Of a stretch of 64,000 bases of DNA, positions 33,256 through 45,223 are shown piece after piece. The translations under genes and the position numbers were made by a program. The first letter of the stretch is position 1, and the number at the start of each line of letters is the position of its first letter. The DNA comes from Modestobacter sp. VKM Ac-2985 (GTDB taxonomy: Bacteria > Actinomycetota > Actinomycetes > Mycobacteriales > Geodermatophilaceae), in assembly GCF_026967925.1 (NCBI RefSeq), contig NZ_JAPVBI010000003.1, forward strand, positions 189,070 through 253,069, in the 5' to 3' direction. Below the pieces are notes generated by a model. That model was not told the origin of the DNA. It searched no databases and saw only the letters and a list, made by a program, of their open reading frames with translations.

Positions 33256-34847
33256 CCGGCACACTGGTCGGTGCTGGCGTCCTGTTCCGGTTCGCCCTGC
33301 GGAGGGACCGGCTCCGGCTGCCTGTCTGGCTGCTGGCCGGCGGAGCCCTGGTGGCCACCCAGTCCACGTCCAACCAGACCTTCTACCGCACGCCGGAGTC
33401 GCTGGCGGCCTACCGCGCGTCGGCCGGCAGCAACGCGGCGAGCATCGCCTTCTCCGGGCCGCCGGTGGGGCTGGACACCGTGGCCGGGACCGTCGCCTTC
33501 GAGATCTCCAGCACGCTGGTGCTGCTGACCGTCCTGATGGCCATGTTCACCACCGTGCGGCACACCCGCGCCGACGAGGAGAGCGGCCGGACCGAGCTCC
33601 TGAGGTCGACGCAGGTCGGGCGGCACGCACCCCTGGCGGCAGCCACGCTGCTCTCGGTGCTGGCCTGTGGCGCGATGGCGGTCGCGATCGCAGCCGGAGC
33701 CGCCCTGACCGGTCTGGCCGTCCCCGGATCGGTGCTGCTCGGCGCCGGCACGGCCTCGGTCGGGCTGGTCTTCGTCGGCGTCACCGCGGTCTGCGCCCAG
33801 CTGACCGGCGTCACCCGCGGCGTGTACGGCCTGGTGGGCGGGCTGCTCGGGGTCGCGTTCGTGGTCCGGGCGGTCGGGGACGTCACCGGCAACGGGCTGT
33901 CCTGGGCCTCACCGATCGGCTGGGCGCAGGCCACCCATCCGTGGTCGGCCGACCGCTGGTGGCCGCTGTTGCTGACGCTGGCCGCCACACCGCTCCTGCT
34001 GCTGACCGCACGCCGACTGCTCGACCGGCGCGACCTGGGCGCCGGTCTGCTGCAGCCACGACCCGGCGCGGCCACCGCCCCGCGGGCGCTGTCCAGCCCG
34101 CTCGGGCTGGCCTGGCGGCTGCACCGCGCCGCACTGCTGGCCTGGGCCATGGGGGTCGCCCTGCTCGGGTTCGTCTACGGCGGACTCGCTGAGTCGGTGG
34201 AGACCCTGATCGGCGACAACCCCGATGCCCAGGTCTTCCTCGGCGCCAGCTCCACCGCCGACCTGGTCGATGCCTACCTCGGCGTCACGTTCCGGGTGAC
34301 CGCCCTGCTGGTGGCCGGCTACGCCGTCTCGGCGACCTGTCGGGCACGCGCCGAGGAGACCTCCGGGCGGGCAGAGCCGGTGCTCACCGCCGGGGTCAGC
34401 CGGACCCGCTGGCTGGGCAGCCACCTCACGGTGGCCCTCGCCGGTGCCACGACGCTGCTCGCGCTGGGCGGGCTGGCCACCGGGATCAGCCGTGCTCTGG
34501 TCACCGGGGACGCCGCGGACGTGCTCCGCCTGACCGGCGCTGCGCTGGCCCACGCCCCCGGGGTCTGGGTGGTGGCAGGGCTGGCCGCAGCGCTGATCGG
34601 CGCAGCGCCCTCCGCGGCAGTGCCGGCCGCCTGGTCCGTCTTCGGACTCCTGCTGGTGGTCACGATGTTCGCGGAGCCCTTCGACTGGCCGGGCTGGATC
34701 AGCGACCTGTCACCGTTCGCCCAGACTCCCGCCGTGCCGGCCGAGGCCTGGGCGGTGGCCCCGCTCCTCGTGCTGGGCACGCTGGCCGGGGTCCTGGTCG
34801 CCGTGGGCCTCGCCGCGTTCCGGCGGCGCGACATCGAGACGGCGTGA
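33252..34847 (+). CDS. ABC exporter permease, polyketide-exporter type
   Basis: A 531-residue membrane subunit with about 12 hydrophobic segments. It begins [20 protein letters not shown] and has two homologous halves, each with an extracytoplasmic loop after the first helix. It resembles the 'exporter of polyketide antibiotics' type permease (TnrB-like), where one large protein replaces a permease dimer. The ATGA overlap with the ATPase gene shows co-translation. The cargo is unknown; no biosynthetic cluster lies nearby. Confidence 0.85.
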   Translation: MTGTLVGAGVLFRFALRRDRLRLPVWLLAGGALVATQSTSNQTFYRTPESLAAYRASAGSNAASIAFSGPPVGLDTVAGTVAFEISSTLVLLTVLMAMFTTVRHTRADEESGRTELLRSTQVGRHAPLAAATLLSVLACGAMAVAIAAGAALTGLAVPGSVLLGAGTASVGLVFVGVTAVCAQLTGVTRGVYGLVGGLLGVAFVVRAVGDVTGNGLSWASPIGWAQATHPWSADRWWPLLLTLAATPLLLLTARRLLDRRDLGAGLLQPRPGAATAPRALSSPLGLAWRLHRAALLAWAMGVALLGFVYGGLAESVETLIGDNPDAQVFLGASSTADLVDAYLGVTFRVTALLVAGYAVSATCRARAEETSGRAEPVLTAGVSRTRWLGSHLTVALAGATTLLALGGLATGISRALVTGDAADVLRLTGAALAHAPGVWVVAGLAAALIGAAPSAAVPAAWSVFGLLLVVTMFAEPFDWPGWISDLSPFAQTPAVPAEAWAVAPLLVLGTLAGVLVAVGLAAFRRRDIETA

Positions 34848-34850
34848 GGG

Positions 34851-35192
34851 TCACCGGCGCCGGCTGAACGGCCACCAGCGGCGCCGGGGGGCCGTTCCTG
34901 GGGCCGTCGCCCGACGACCTCCGGCGGGAGCCGCGGGCGGCGCCTCGCTCGGGGGCACTGCAGACGCGGTGTGGCCCCCGGAGTGGTGGGCCCCGGAGTG
35001 GTGGGCCTCGCGGGTACGGGACTCGGCGAGGTAGTGCTGCACCGCGCCGGGCGTCCCCCGGTGGCCGCGAGCCGCGACGTCGTGCCGGGCCTCCCACTCG
35101 GCGGCCACCTTCTCCGCCGGCGACATGGCCAGCGGATCGGGAGCCGGGTGCCGTCGCGGGTCCTGTGGGCCGGAGCCCTCCGATGCGGTCAC
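34851..35192 (-). CDS. Hypothetical Arg- and His-rich small protein
   Basis: A 113-residue soluble protein with low-complexity ends. The middle has a helical segment MSPAEKVAAEWEARHDVAAR followed by AVQHYLAESRTREA and a short His-Ser-Gly repeat (HHSGAHHSGGH) encoded by a 15-bp tandem repeat near 34977-35006. The C-terminus is a basic RRRWWPFSRRR, suggesting membrane or nucleic-acid contact. The GTG at 35192 has GAGGAGG upstream. I do not recognise a family. It is convergent to the ABC permease with a 3-bp gap. Confidence 0.5.
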   Translation of the reverse strand: MTASEGSGPQDPRRHPAPDPLAMSPAEKVAAEWEARHDVAARGHRGTPGAVQHYLAESRTREAHHSGAHHSGGHTASAVPPSEAPPAAPAGGRRATAPGTAPRRRWWPFSRRR

Positions 35193-35373
35193 GGTGTCCC
35201 CTCCTCGAGGGATGCGGGTGGCTGTGCCGTCCACGGTCGGCCGAGGACCGCCCCCGGGGCGAGGGCGGTACGGCTCGGGGATCGAGGACCAAAGCCCTCG
35301 CCCGGGAGGCGGCCCCCGCCCGCACGATCGACGTCAGGGCCGGTCCCGGCCACGTCTGCACCCAGGAGCACCG

Positions 35374-36312
35374 ATGCGCACGCACTCCCCTTCCGTCGTG
35401 GCCGGGGTGGACGGCTCGGAGCCGGCTGCCGCCGCCGCCCGCGCCGCAGCTCTCGAGGCCGACCGCCGCAGGCTCCCCCTGCGCCTGGTCCGCGCGTTCC
35501 ACTGGCCGGCCGGTGACCTGCCCGGACTGCCCGATGCCCACCAGGCGTGCGCCGCCGCCCGGCGCTCGGCGAACGCGGACCTGGAACGGCTGCGGCGCGG
35601 CCTCGTCTCCCACCTGCCCGAGTGGGCGATCAGCGTCGAGCTGCTCGACGGTCGACCGGAGACGGCGCTGTGCCGGACCACGCAGCCGGGCGACCTGCTC
35701 GTGGTCGGCGCGAGCGGCCTGACCTGGGGCGCCGGCGACGTGCTCGGGTCCGTGGCCGAGGCGGTCGCGGCCACGGCCAGCTGCCCGGTGCTGGTGCACC
35801 GCAGCCCGGACCCCCTCGGCCGCCGTCGCGCCGGTGTGGTGGTCGGCGTCGACGGGGCGGCCGGCACCCGCGAGGTGCTCGACGCGGCGGCGACCGAGGC
35901 GCAACTGCGCGGGGAACCGCTGCACGTCGTGCACGCCTGGCGCCAGCTGACGGAGGACGCCGTCCACCCGCTGCGCTGGAGGCTCGACGCCCAGGCCGGC
36001 ACCGATGCCGGGTCCGCGGCGGTGGCGCCCCACGTGGCCGAGCTCCGGCGGCGTCACCCGGATCTCACGGTCGACACGGAGGTCCGGCGCGGGCGCGTCG
36101 GTCAGGTCCTCGTCGAGGCCACCGCGAGCACCTCGTTGCTCGTCGTGGGCCGCCGGGACATCGCCGACGGTGGCCCCGGCGCCACCGTCCACTCCGTCCT
36201 GCACCGGGTCGAGGTGCCCGTCCTCACCGTGCCGGTGCCGGCCCCCGCAGGTCGCCCGGCGGGGTCACCCGGCCGCTCGGTGGCGTCCGTGGCCGGCCCG
36301 CTCGGGGGCTGA
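35374..36312 (+). CDS. Universal stress protein, two UspA domains
   Basis: A 312-residue tandem Usp. The first domain starts SVVAGVDGSEPAAAAARAAA and its ATP-loop region is VVGASGLTWGAGDVLGSVAE, moderately diverged. The second starts GVVVGVDGAAGTREVLDAAA and ends VVGRRDIADGGPGATVHSVL, where the GS is replaced by ATVHS. The ATG follows AGGAG. A weak DosR-like box (aggaccaaagccct, 35285-35298, three mismatches) lies 89 bp upstream. The Acg nitroreductase gene follows after about 120 bp. Confidence 0.85.
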   Translation: MRTHSPSVVAGVDGSEPAAAAARAAALEADRRRLPLRLVRAFHWPAGDLPGLPDAHQACAAARRSANADLERLRRGLVSHLPEWAISVELLDGRPETALCRTTQPGDLLVVGASGLTWGAGDVLGSVAEAVAATASCPVLVHRSPDPLGRRRAGVVVGVDGAAGTREVLDAAATEAQLRGEPLHVVHAWRQLTEDAVHPLRWRLDAQAGTDAGSAAVAPHVAELRRRHPDLTVDTEVRRGRVGQVLVEATASTSLLVVGRRDIADGGPGATVHSVLHRVEVPVLTVPVPAPAGRPAGSPGRSVASVAGPLGG

Positions 36313-36338
36313 GGCGATCCGGTGCGCGGACGTCGGTC

Positions 36339-36352
36339 GGGTCCTTCGTCCC
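36339..36352. promoter_or_regulatory. DosR-like box (gggtccttcgtccc)
   Basis: One mismatch from GGGAC-N4-GTCCC. It is 94 bp upstream of the Acg-type nitroreductase ATG. Confidence 0.6.
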
Positions 36353-36432
36353 CGGCCGGGAGGACCGGTGGCCCGCGCGGACGGGCGGCGTGGTGCGGAG
36401 GCTCGGGTCACGAGGAACCCACGGAGGCAGCG

Positions 36433-37466
36433 ATGAACGGCTGGACGACACCCGGTCCGACGGCGGCGCTCGACGAGCGCATGCAGGCGCTGGAGGACGC
36501 TGCCGACGCCGCGATGCTCGCGCCCTCGGTGCACGGCAGTCAGCCCTGGACCCTCGTGCTGCACCGGGACCGGATCGAGCTCCGGGCCGACCGGTCCCGC
36601 CAGCTGCGCAGCCTGGACGCGCCCGGCCGTGAGCTCACGCTGAGCCTGGGGGCCGCGCTGCTCAACATCCGGGTGGCGCTCGCGGCCCGGGGCTGGGCCG
36701 TGGACGTGGCTCGCTTTCCCGAGCCGGCCGACCCGGACCGAGCTGCCGTGGTGCGGCCGGGTCCCGGAGCTCCCGAGACCGGCCTCCCGCAGCTGGCCGG
36801 TGCCGTGGAGGAGCGGCGGACCAACCGCCGCGGCTTCCTCGACGAGGAGGTCCCGGACGAACTGCTCGCCCACCTCGGCGCCGTCGCCGCGGCGGAGGAC
36901 GCCGTCCTGGTGCCCGTGCTCTCCGACGAGCACCGCCGGCTCGTCGCCCGGCTCACCCGCGAGGCCGACGCCCTGCAGGCCGACGACCCCACCTGCATCG
37001 CCGACCGGGCACGCTGGCGGGCCACGCACAGCGCGCCCGGCAACCGCACGTCGGAGCCCGATCGGTTCACGGTCGACAGCGAGAGCGGGCAGGATCGGAC
37101 CTTCGTGGTCCTGGCCACGAGGGCCGACGACCCGCTCGCCTGGCTGCGCGCCGGCGAGGCGCTGGAGCGGGTGCTGCTCACCGTGCACCGGCTGGGCTGG
37201 CGGGCCAGTCCGATGAGCCAGGTGATCGAGGTGCCGACCACCCGAGCCGCCCTCCGCTCGGCGCTGAGCTGGGAGGACCACCCCCAGGTGCTGGTGCGCC
37301 TCGGGTACGCCGCGGGCGCGATTGCGCCCCGGCGGCTGCGGCACGACGTCGTCCGCAACAGCCTCCGGCCGCCCGGGGCCGCCGTCCGGGACGGGGGACG
37401 GAGCCTAGCCCGGACGCCGGGCGGCGCCGGACCCCGACCGGTCTCCGACGGACGAGGAGGGACGAC

Positions 37467-37476
<10 letters not shown>
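36433..37476 (+). CDS. acg: Acg-type nitroreductase family protein
   Basis: A 347-residue protein of the Acg/Rv2032 branch of the nitroreductase fold. The N-terminal MLAPSVHGSQPWTLVLHRDR and the mid-protein RRTNRRGF are hallmark motifs. The C-terminal half gives the GEALERVLLTVHRLGWRASP and MSQVIEVPTTRAALR block. In M. tuberculosis the homologue is among the most strongly DosR-induced genes; it probably binds or sequesters FMN rather than reducing nitro groups. The ATG follows GGAGG, and a one-mismatch DosR-like box lies 94 bp upstream. Its end overlaps the next Usp gene by 10 bp. Confidence 0.9.
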
Positions 37477-40894
<3,418 letters not shown>

Positions 40895-40996
40895 AGGCGC
40901 ACCCGTCCTCCTGGCCGCGTGCGCGGCCGCGACGTCGCCCAGAGCCTGCTGGGCGTCCAGGACCGACAGTAGGTGCCGACCGGCACCACCGGATCG

Positions 40997-41010
40997 GGGT
41001 CGAAGGTCCC
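40997..41010. promoter_or_regulatory. DosR-like box upstream of the regulator gene (gggtcgaaggtccc)
   Basis: One mismatch from GGGAC-N4-GTCCC. It lies 104 bp upstream of the DosR-like regulator start, suggesting autoregulation. Confidence 0.6.
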
Positions 41011-41045
41011 GACCCGGTGGTGCCACCGTCCCGCGGCCCCGGCAC

Positions 41046-41059
41046 GGGACCTGGGTCCC
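41046..41059. promoter_or_regulatory. DosR-like box, perfect (gggacctgggtccc)
   Basis: An exact GGGAC-N4-GTCCC, 36 bp from the previous box. It lies 108 bp before the rightward 110-residue gene at 41167 and 153 bp from the regulator gene, so the pair could serve both directions. Confidence 0.65.
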
Positions 41060-41166
41060 GCGGCGAGAGGACGAGTGACCGCGGTGGAGCGGTGGTGCGC
41101 GACCGACGCTGGGACCGATGCCCGCGACTGGTGCCGGTGCCGCGTGCAGCCGGTGGAGGAGGACCG

Positions 41167-41499
41167 ATGACGCACTCACCCGAGGGCTGGTGGCTGGACG
41201 AGGACGAGCACGGGGTGACCGCGCGGAGGGAGCACCGAGCGGTGGCGCACGTGGAGGTGGCGGACGAGGGGGCCACCGTCCAGCTGGTCTTCTGGCTCGA
41301 CGAGGGGCTCCCCCGGCAGCTGGGGACCGCTCTCGCCCGGCGGGCCTTCGCGCGGCCCGCGCTGGGCACCCGACGGCCGGTGGCAGTGGCGCTCCCGCAC
41401 CGGGAGACGGACCTGCTGCAGGAGGTGCGGGCCCACGTCGCCGAGGCGCACACGCACGTCGCGGGCACCACCTGCCTGGTCGACGGCCGGATGCGCTGA
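41167..41499 (+). CDS. Conserved hypothetical protein next to regulator
   Basis: A 110-residue soluble protein with a clean ATG after GGAGGA. It starts [20 protein letters not shown] and has a mid-region [20 protein letters not shown] and a C-terminal helix [20 protein letters not shown]. It has no membrane helix or cofactor motif. I do not recognise the family. Its perfect DosR-like box and divergence from the DosR-like gene make it a likely regulon member. Confidence 0.65.
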   Translation: MTHSPEGWWLDEDEHGVTARREHRAVAHVEVADEGATVQLVFWLDEGLPRQLGTALARRAFARPALGTRRPVAVALPHRETDLLQEVRAHVAEAHTHVAGTTCLVDGRMR

Positions 41500-41581
41500 G
41501 TCCACCCGGGCGACCGGCGTAGACCGCTTGACCGCGGGGACGCAGCTCCGGTCAGCCGCGGCCCGAAGGGCGCCCGAGATG

Positions 41582-41595
41582 GCGACCAAGGTCCC
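41582..41595. promoter_or_regulatory. DosR-like box (gcgaccaaggtccc)
   Basis: One mismatch from GGGAC-N4-GTCCC. It is 75 bp upstream of the Hsp20-like remnant gene. Confidence 0.5.
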
Positions 41596-41656
41596 TGCCC
41601 CGAACCGGCCCCCCGCGCGACGGTGGAGCCGCGCACACCCACCAGGAGGAGGAACG

Positions 41657-41836
41657 ATGAGCACGCTGCAGCACCGCGACGAGGAGCCCACCGCCGTCAT
41701 GTCCCCGTTCGCACGGCTCGACCGGGTCTTCGAGGAGTGGATGCGGACGATGCCGATGCGCCGCGCGTTCGGCATGACCTGGGAGCCGCAGGGCGAGGAC
41801 GTGATCAGCGTCGACGAGTACCGCGCCAAGGGCTGA
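41657..41836 (+). pseudogene. Hsp20/alpha-crystallin N-terminal remnant
   Basis: A 59-codon ORF with an excellent AGGAGGA ribosome-binding site. It matches only the N-terminal segment of small heat-shock proteins: FARLDRVFEEWMRTMPMRRA, FGMTWEPQGEDVISVDEYRA. In intact members the crystallin beta-sandwich follows directly after this VDEYR motif; here a TGA comes two codons later. A full protein would be about 140-150 residues. The mycobacterial homologue HspX/Acr is a prime DosR target, and this remnant has its own box 75 bp upstream. It may be a true truncation or a peptide still made for another role. Confidence 0.65.
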
Positions 41837-41847
41837 ACCGATCCGCT

Positions 41848-41877
41848 GCGGTCCGGTCGGGCGACCGGGCGGACCGC
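41848..41877. terminator. Inverted repeat after Hsp20 remnant
   Basis: Eight-base arms (gcggtccg at 41848-41855, cggaccgc at 41870-41877) enclose a 14-nt loop containing a further GTC/GAC pair. It starts 11 bp after the TGA. No T-run follows; it could be a terminator or a processing hairpin before the next Usp gene. Confidence 0.35.
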
Positions 41878-41911
41878 GGCACACCGTGCACGCATCTCCC
41901 AGGAGTCCGCC

Positions 41912-42394
41912 ATGACCAGCTCCCCTGCCTCCCGCCCGAGGATCGTCGTCGGTGTCGACGGGTCCCCCTCCTCCACCCAGGCGCTGCGCTGGGCGCTCAG
42001 CCAGGCGGCGCTCGCCGGCGGTGAGGTGCACGCCGTCAGCGTCTGGCACCTGCCCACGACGGCCGGGTGGGAGACCGTGCTGGACGCTGTCGACTGGGCG
42101 GGCAACGCCCGCCTCGCGCTGGACACCGCCCTGGCGGCCGCCGCGCCCGACGGCGCACCGCAGGTGAACCGGCACGTCGTCGAGGGTCATCCCGCCAGGG
42201 CGCTGGTCGAGGCGGCCGCCGACGCCGACCTGTTGGTGGTCGGCAACCGGGGGCGCGGCGCCTTTTCCGGGATGCTGCTGGGCTCGGTCGGGCTCCACGT
42301 GCTGGCCCACGCCCCGTGCCCGGTCGTCGTGGTGCACGGCGATCGGCTGCCCAGCGGGCACGAGACGGCCGCCGCGACCACGGCCGCCCGGTGA
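41912..42394 (+). CDS. Universal stress protein, single UspA domain
   Basis: A 160-residue single-domain Usp with intact landmarks: RIVVGVDGSPSSTQALRWAL at the start and VVGNRGRGAFSGMLLGSVGL as nucleotide loop (G-x2-G-x9-GS), then PCPVVVVHGD. ATP binding is likely. The ATG follows AGGAG. The next gene starts within its stop codon (GTGA), and a third gene is linked the same way, so the Usp leads a three-gene coupled unit. Confidence 0.9.
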   Translation: MTSSPASRPRIVVGVDGSPSSTQALRWALSQAALAGGEVHAVSVWHLPTTAGWETVLDAVDWAGNARLALDTALAAAAPDGAPQVNRHVVEGHPARALVEAAADADLLVVGNRGRGAFSGMLLGSVGLHVLAHAPCPVVVVHGDRLPSGHETAAATTAAR

Positions 42395-42669
42395 ACGGGC
42401 GCTCGCGCCTGGGCCAGATCGGGCGTCGCCGTGGCGGGCACGCGCGACGATGGCAGGACCTGACCGCCGGCCAGCAGACCGCCGTCCTCGTGCTCGGCTC
42501 CGTGCAGCTCTCCCTCGCGGCGTCGGCGTGGGCGGACCTCGCCACCAGCCCCGCCGAGCAGGTCACCGGCAGCAAGCTGCGCTGGGCGCTGCTGATCGCC
42601 GTGAACTGGGTCGGTCCGCTCTCCTGGTTCCGCTGGGGTCGCCGCGACCGCCGGGCGGCCACCAGGTGA
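42391..42669 (+). CDS. PLDc_N-type small membrane protein
   Basis: A 92-residue protein with two hydrophobic segments, TAVLVLGSVQLSLAASAWAD and LRWALLIAVNWVGPLSWFRW. The second, with a preceding GSKLRW and a following GRRD, matches the PLDc_N (phospholipase D nuclease N-terminal) small domain found as stand-alone membrane proteins in actinobacteria. Function is unknown. The GTG overlaps the Usp stop and its own stop is overlapped by the next GTG. Confidence 0.7.
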   Translation: MNGRSRLGQIGRRRGGHARRWQDLTAGQQTAVLVLGSVQLSLAASAWADLATSPAEQVTGSKLRWALLIAVNWVGPLSWFRWGRRDRRAATR

Positions 42670-43436
42670 GGGACGCCCGGCAGGTGCCGGCCGCCGCCCG
42701 GCGCGTCCGGGAGGAGTGGGACCGGCTGTCCATCGGGAGGACGGCGACAGAGGGCTTCGACCCTGGGATGCTCGCCGGGCTCCCGGAACCGGCCCGCCGC
42801 TGGCTCGGTCATGCCATCGCTCCGGGCACGCCGCTGTGGGAGACCGTCGAGCTGCGCATGGAGGGGCAGATCCGGCTGGGCAGCTGGCGGCCGTTCAGCG
42901 CCCGGCAGGTGCTCACCCCGCCATCGGGGTTCATCTGGGCGGCGCGGGCGCGGGTCGCCGGCCTGCCGGTGACCGGCTACGACCGGTACAGCGGGGCCAC
43001 CGGGGAGATGCGGTGGCGGTTGCTCGGTGTGCTCCCGGTGCTGTCCGCCAGCGGCCCGGACGTGTCCCGGAGCGCCGCCGGCCGGCTGGCGGGGGAAGCC
43101 GTCCTCCTGCCGACGGTCTTCCGGCACGCCGACTGGACAGCGGGTGACGAGCCCGACACGACGGTCATGTGCTGGCGACTGGCCGGATCGGACGAGCGCA
43201 CCACGCTGCGCATCGGCGCCGACGGACGCCTGCTGGACGCCGTGCTGCAGCGCTGGGGCAACCCGGGCGGCGCCCCGTACGGCCGCCACCCCTTCGGCGT
43301 CGCCGTCGAGGCCGAGGCGACCTTCGGTGGCATCACCCTCCCGTCGGTGCTGCGCGCCGGCTGGTGGTGGGGCACCGACCGGGCCGCCGAGGGGGAGTTC
43401 TTCCGGGCCCGCATCACCTCCGCCACCTTCTCCTGA
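42666..43436 (+). CDS. DUF6544-like protein
   Basis: A 256-residue soluble protein. Landmarks are the N-terminal GLPEPARRWLGHAIAPGTPL, WRPFSARQVLTPPSGFIWAA, then GYDRYSGATGEMRWRLLGVL and, near the end, ATFGGITLPSVLRAGWWWGT. These match a family I recall as DUF6544 (formerly grouped with DUF6920); the function is unknown and the fold is likely a beta-barrel. The GTG start overlaps the preceding stop by 4 nt, so it is co-translated with the PLDc_N-type protein and the Usp. Confidence 0.65.
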   Translation: MRDARQVPAAARRVREEWDRLSIGRTATEGFDPGMLAGLPEPARRWLGHAIAPGTPLWETVELRMEGQIRLGSWRPFSARQVLTPPSGFIWAARARVAGLPVTGYDRYSGATGEMRWRLLGVLPVLSASGPDVSRSAAGRLAGEAVLLPTVFRHADWTAGDEPDTTVMCWRLAGSDERTTLRIGADGRLLDAVLQRWGNPGGAPYGRHPFGVAVEAEATFGGITLPSVLRAGWWWGTDRAAEGEFFRARITSATFS

Positions 43437-43687
43437 CCTGTCGTGCGACCACTCCCCGGGGATCAAGGGCCCGACGGGTCCGCCCGCACCGGGGAGTCCG
43501 AGGCGGTGGCGAAGGACCCGGTTGCGCCGGCTCGGCCGGCCAGGCGTCGGGCAGCCCTACGTGACCAAGGGCTCTCCTCGGCACGGTCGTCGGTCCGGTC
43601 GTCCCGGGGTCGTTGTGCAGCATCGCCGGCAGCGCCCCCCGGCGAGGCTGGACGCGTCCCTTCCCGACCTCTCGTGAGGTGAGATCC

Positions 43688-44065
43688 GTGCACACCACCA
43701 CTCGCAACATCGTCGCGACCGTGCTCGTCGCGTTGATCCTGGTGCCCTACATCGGCTACCTCGTCGCTGATGAGATGCCGTTCATCAAGGACCCCCGCGG
43801 CATGGCGGCCACCGGCCTGGTCCTCGGCATCGCCGCCGTGCTCGTCGCCGGCCGCGACGTGTTCGCGGCCGGACCACGTCACCGCGCGGCCCTGGCCAGC
43901 GGCGTGGTCGCCCTGGCGCTCGGCATCGCCGCGCTGTGGGCCGAGACCAACGAGACCCTCCTCGCGGCGTTCATGGCCGCCATCGTGGTGACCTGGGCCC
44001 TGGGCGAGCTCGCGGCCGGGCAGGCGGAGCACCGCGACCAGCAGGTCGTGGGCCGGTACAGCTGA
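43688..44065 (+). CDS. Four-helix membrane protein
   Basis: A 125-residue integral membrane protein. Hydrophobic segments are NIVATVLVALILVPYIGYLV, GMAATGLVLGIAAVLVAGRD, RAALASGVVALALGIAALWA and TLLAAFMAAIVVTWALGELA. I do not recognise a family. The GTG at 43688 has GAGG upstream. A weak DosR-like box (gtgaccaagggctc, 43561-43574, three mismatches) lies 127 bp upstream. A hairpin follows the gene. Confidence 0.65.
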   Translation: MHTTTRNIVATVLVALILVPYIGYLVADEMPFIKDPRGMAATGLVLGIAAVLVAGRDVFAAGPRHRAALASGVVALALGIAALWAETNETLLAAFMAAIVVTWALGELAAGQAEHRDQQVVGRYS

Positions 44066-44091
44066 CGGGCCGGCCCACCTCCATCCACGCC

Positions 44092-44129
44092 GCCGGACGG
44101 CGGACCCGCGTGGCGGGCCACCGTCCGGC
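44092..44129. terminator. Inverted repeat after four-helix protein gene
   Basis: Nine-base arms gccggacgg and ccgtccggc flank a 20-nt loop that itself contains a CCCGC/GCGGG pair, giving a two-part stem. It starts 26 bp after the stop of the four-helix gene. No T-tract is present. Confidence 0.4.
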
Positions 44130-44234
44130 GGACACGGGCACCCGGGCCGCCGGAACCGCCGCCCGGGCTGTCGTCGCCCCCTCCGGAGCCTCGGGGCGAC
44201 GCCTCCCCCGCCCCACCTCGAAACGGAGATCGCC

Positions 44235-44309
44235 ATGGACGCCGCCGTCGTGCTCCCCGGACACGTCCCCGCCCGGATCGTCACCCGGTTCAGGGGCGAC
44301 CGGCGATGA
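44235..44309 (+). CDS. 24-residue ORF coupled to membrane protein gene
   Basis: ATG after GGAG encodes MDAAVVLPGHVPARIVTRFR plus GDRR and stops in an ATGA overlap with the next gene. The good ribosome-binding site and the exact stop/start overlap suggest a translated leader that delivers ribosomes to the weakly initiated membrane gene. Alternatively it is the end of a decayed gene. No family is recognisable at this length. Confidence 0.4.
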   Translation: MDAAVVLPGHVPARIVTRFRGDRR

Positions 44310-45223
44310 GGAGGACAGCGCTGCGCCGGTTGCCCGGCCTGGTGGCCGCCGTCGGCGCAGCCGTGGCGGCGACCGGCGTGCTCCGCCGTCCGACGGGAGA
44401 GCCCTTGCAGGTCGTGACGCCGCGGGGGCAGACCGTCCAGCTGGCCGGGGACGGGCTGTACCGCTTCGACACCGTCTTCACCGCGGCCGGCAACACCGGC
44501 GTCGACGCCGTCGTCCTCACCCTGGGTGTCCCGCTGCTGCTGGCCTCCTGGCTGCACCACCTGCGGGGCTCACCGCGCGGCAGCCTGCTGCTGACCGGTG
44601 CGCTGGGCCACCTGGCCTACGTCTCGGCCAACCAGGCGCTCGGGGTCGCCTACAACCCGCTGTACCTGGCCTATGTCGCACTGCTCTCCGCGAGCCTCGT
44701 CGGCTTCGCCGCCGCACTGGCCGCGACCGACCGGGCCGCCCTGCAGGCAGTTGCCGATGACGCCGGCCTGCCCCACCGGACCCTGTCCCGGTTCCTGATC
44801 ACCTCGGCTGCCGTCACCGCCCTGGTGTGGCTGCAGCCCCTCGTCAGCGCGCTGCTCCAGGGAACGGCCCCAGCGCTGTTGGACGTCTACACGACGCCGG
44901 TGACGTACTCCCTGGACCTCGCGATCGTCGTCCCGGCTGCCGCCCTCGCGGGTCTCCTCGTCCGCCGTCGCGATCCGTTCGGGTACCTGATCGCAGCACC
45001 GTTGCTGGTCACCATCGTGATGCTGCTGCCCACGATCGCGCTCAGCACCCTGTTCCAGGCGCAGGCCGGGATCACCTTCACCGCCGCCGAGGTCATCGGG
45101 CCGATCGCCGGCTTCACCCTCCTCGGAGGCATCGGCGCCTGGCTGCTCGTCCGCCTCCTCCGCGCCGTCCCCGACGCGCCCGCCGGCCAGGAGGTGGCCG
45201 ACCGTGTCCAGACGCCGGCCTGA
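44306..45223 (+). CDS. Multi-pass membrane protein, unknown family
   Basis: A 305-residue membrane protein with about eight hydrophobic segments. After a first helix it has an extracytoplasmic loop with a Gln/Val-rich beta stretch (LQVVTPRGQTVQLAGDGLYR), then FTAAGNTGVDAVVLTLGVPL and further helices. Family not recognised. It is translationally coupled to the 24-residue ORF before it, and the SRPBCC-type gene starts 20 bp before its stop. Confidence 0.65.
   Translation: MRRTALRRLPGLVAAVGAAVAATGVLRRPTGEPLQVVTPRGQTVQLAGDGLYRFDTVFTAAGNTGVDAVVLTLGVPLLLASWLHHLRGSPRGSLLLTGALGHLAYVSANQALGVAYNPLYLAYVALLSASLVGFAAALAATDRAALQAVADDAGLPHRTLSRFLITSAAVTALVWLQPLVSALLQGTAPALLDVYTTPVTYSLDLAIVVPAAALAGLLVRRRDPFGYLIAAPLLVTIVMLLPTIALSTLFQAQAGITFTAAEVIGPIAGFTLLGGIGAWLLVRLLRAVPDAPAGQEVADRVQTPA

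Noticed and set aside
34977..35006. 15-bp tandem repeat suspected as a regulatory repeat
   Set aside because: It lies inside the 113-residue gene and encodes the HHSG repeats, so a coding explanation is enough.
41848..41877. Possible riboswitch after the Hsp20 remnant
   Set aside because: Only one simple hairpin is visible, without conserved aptamer features; listed as a terminator-like repeat instead.
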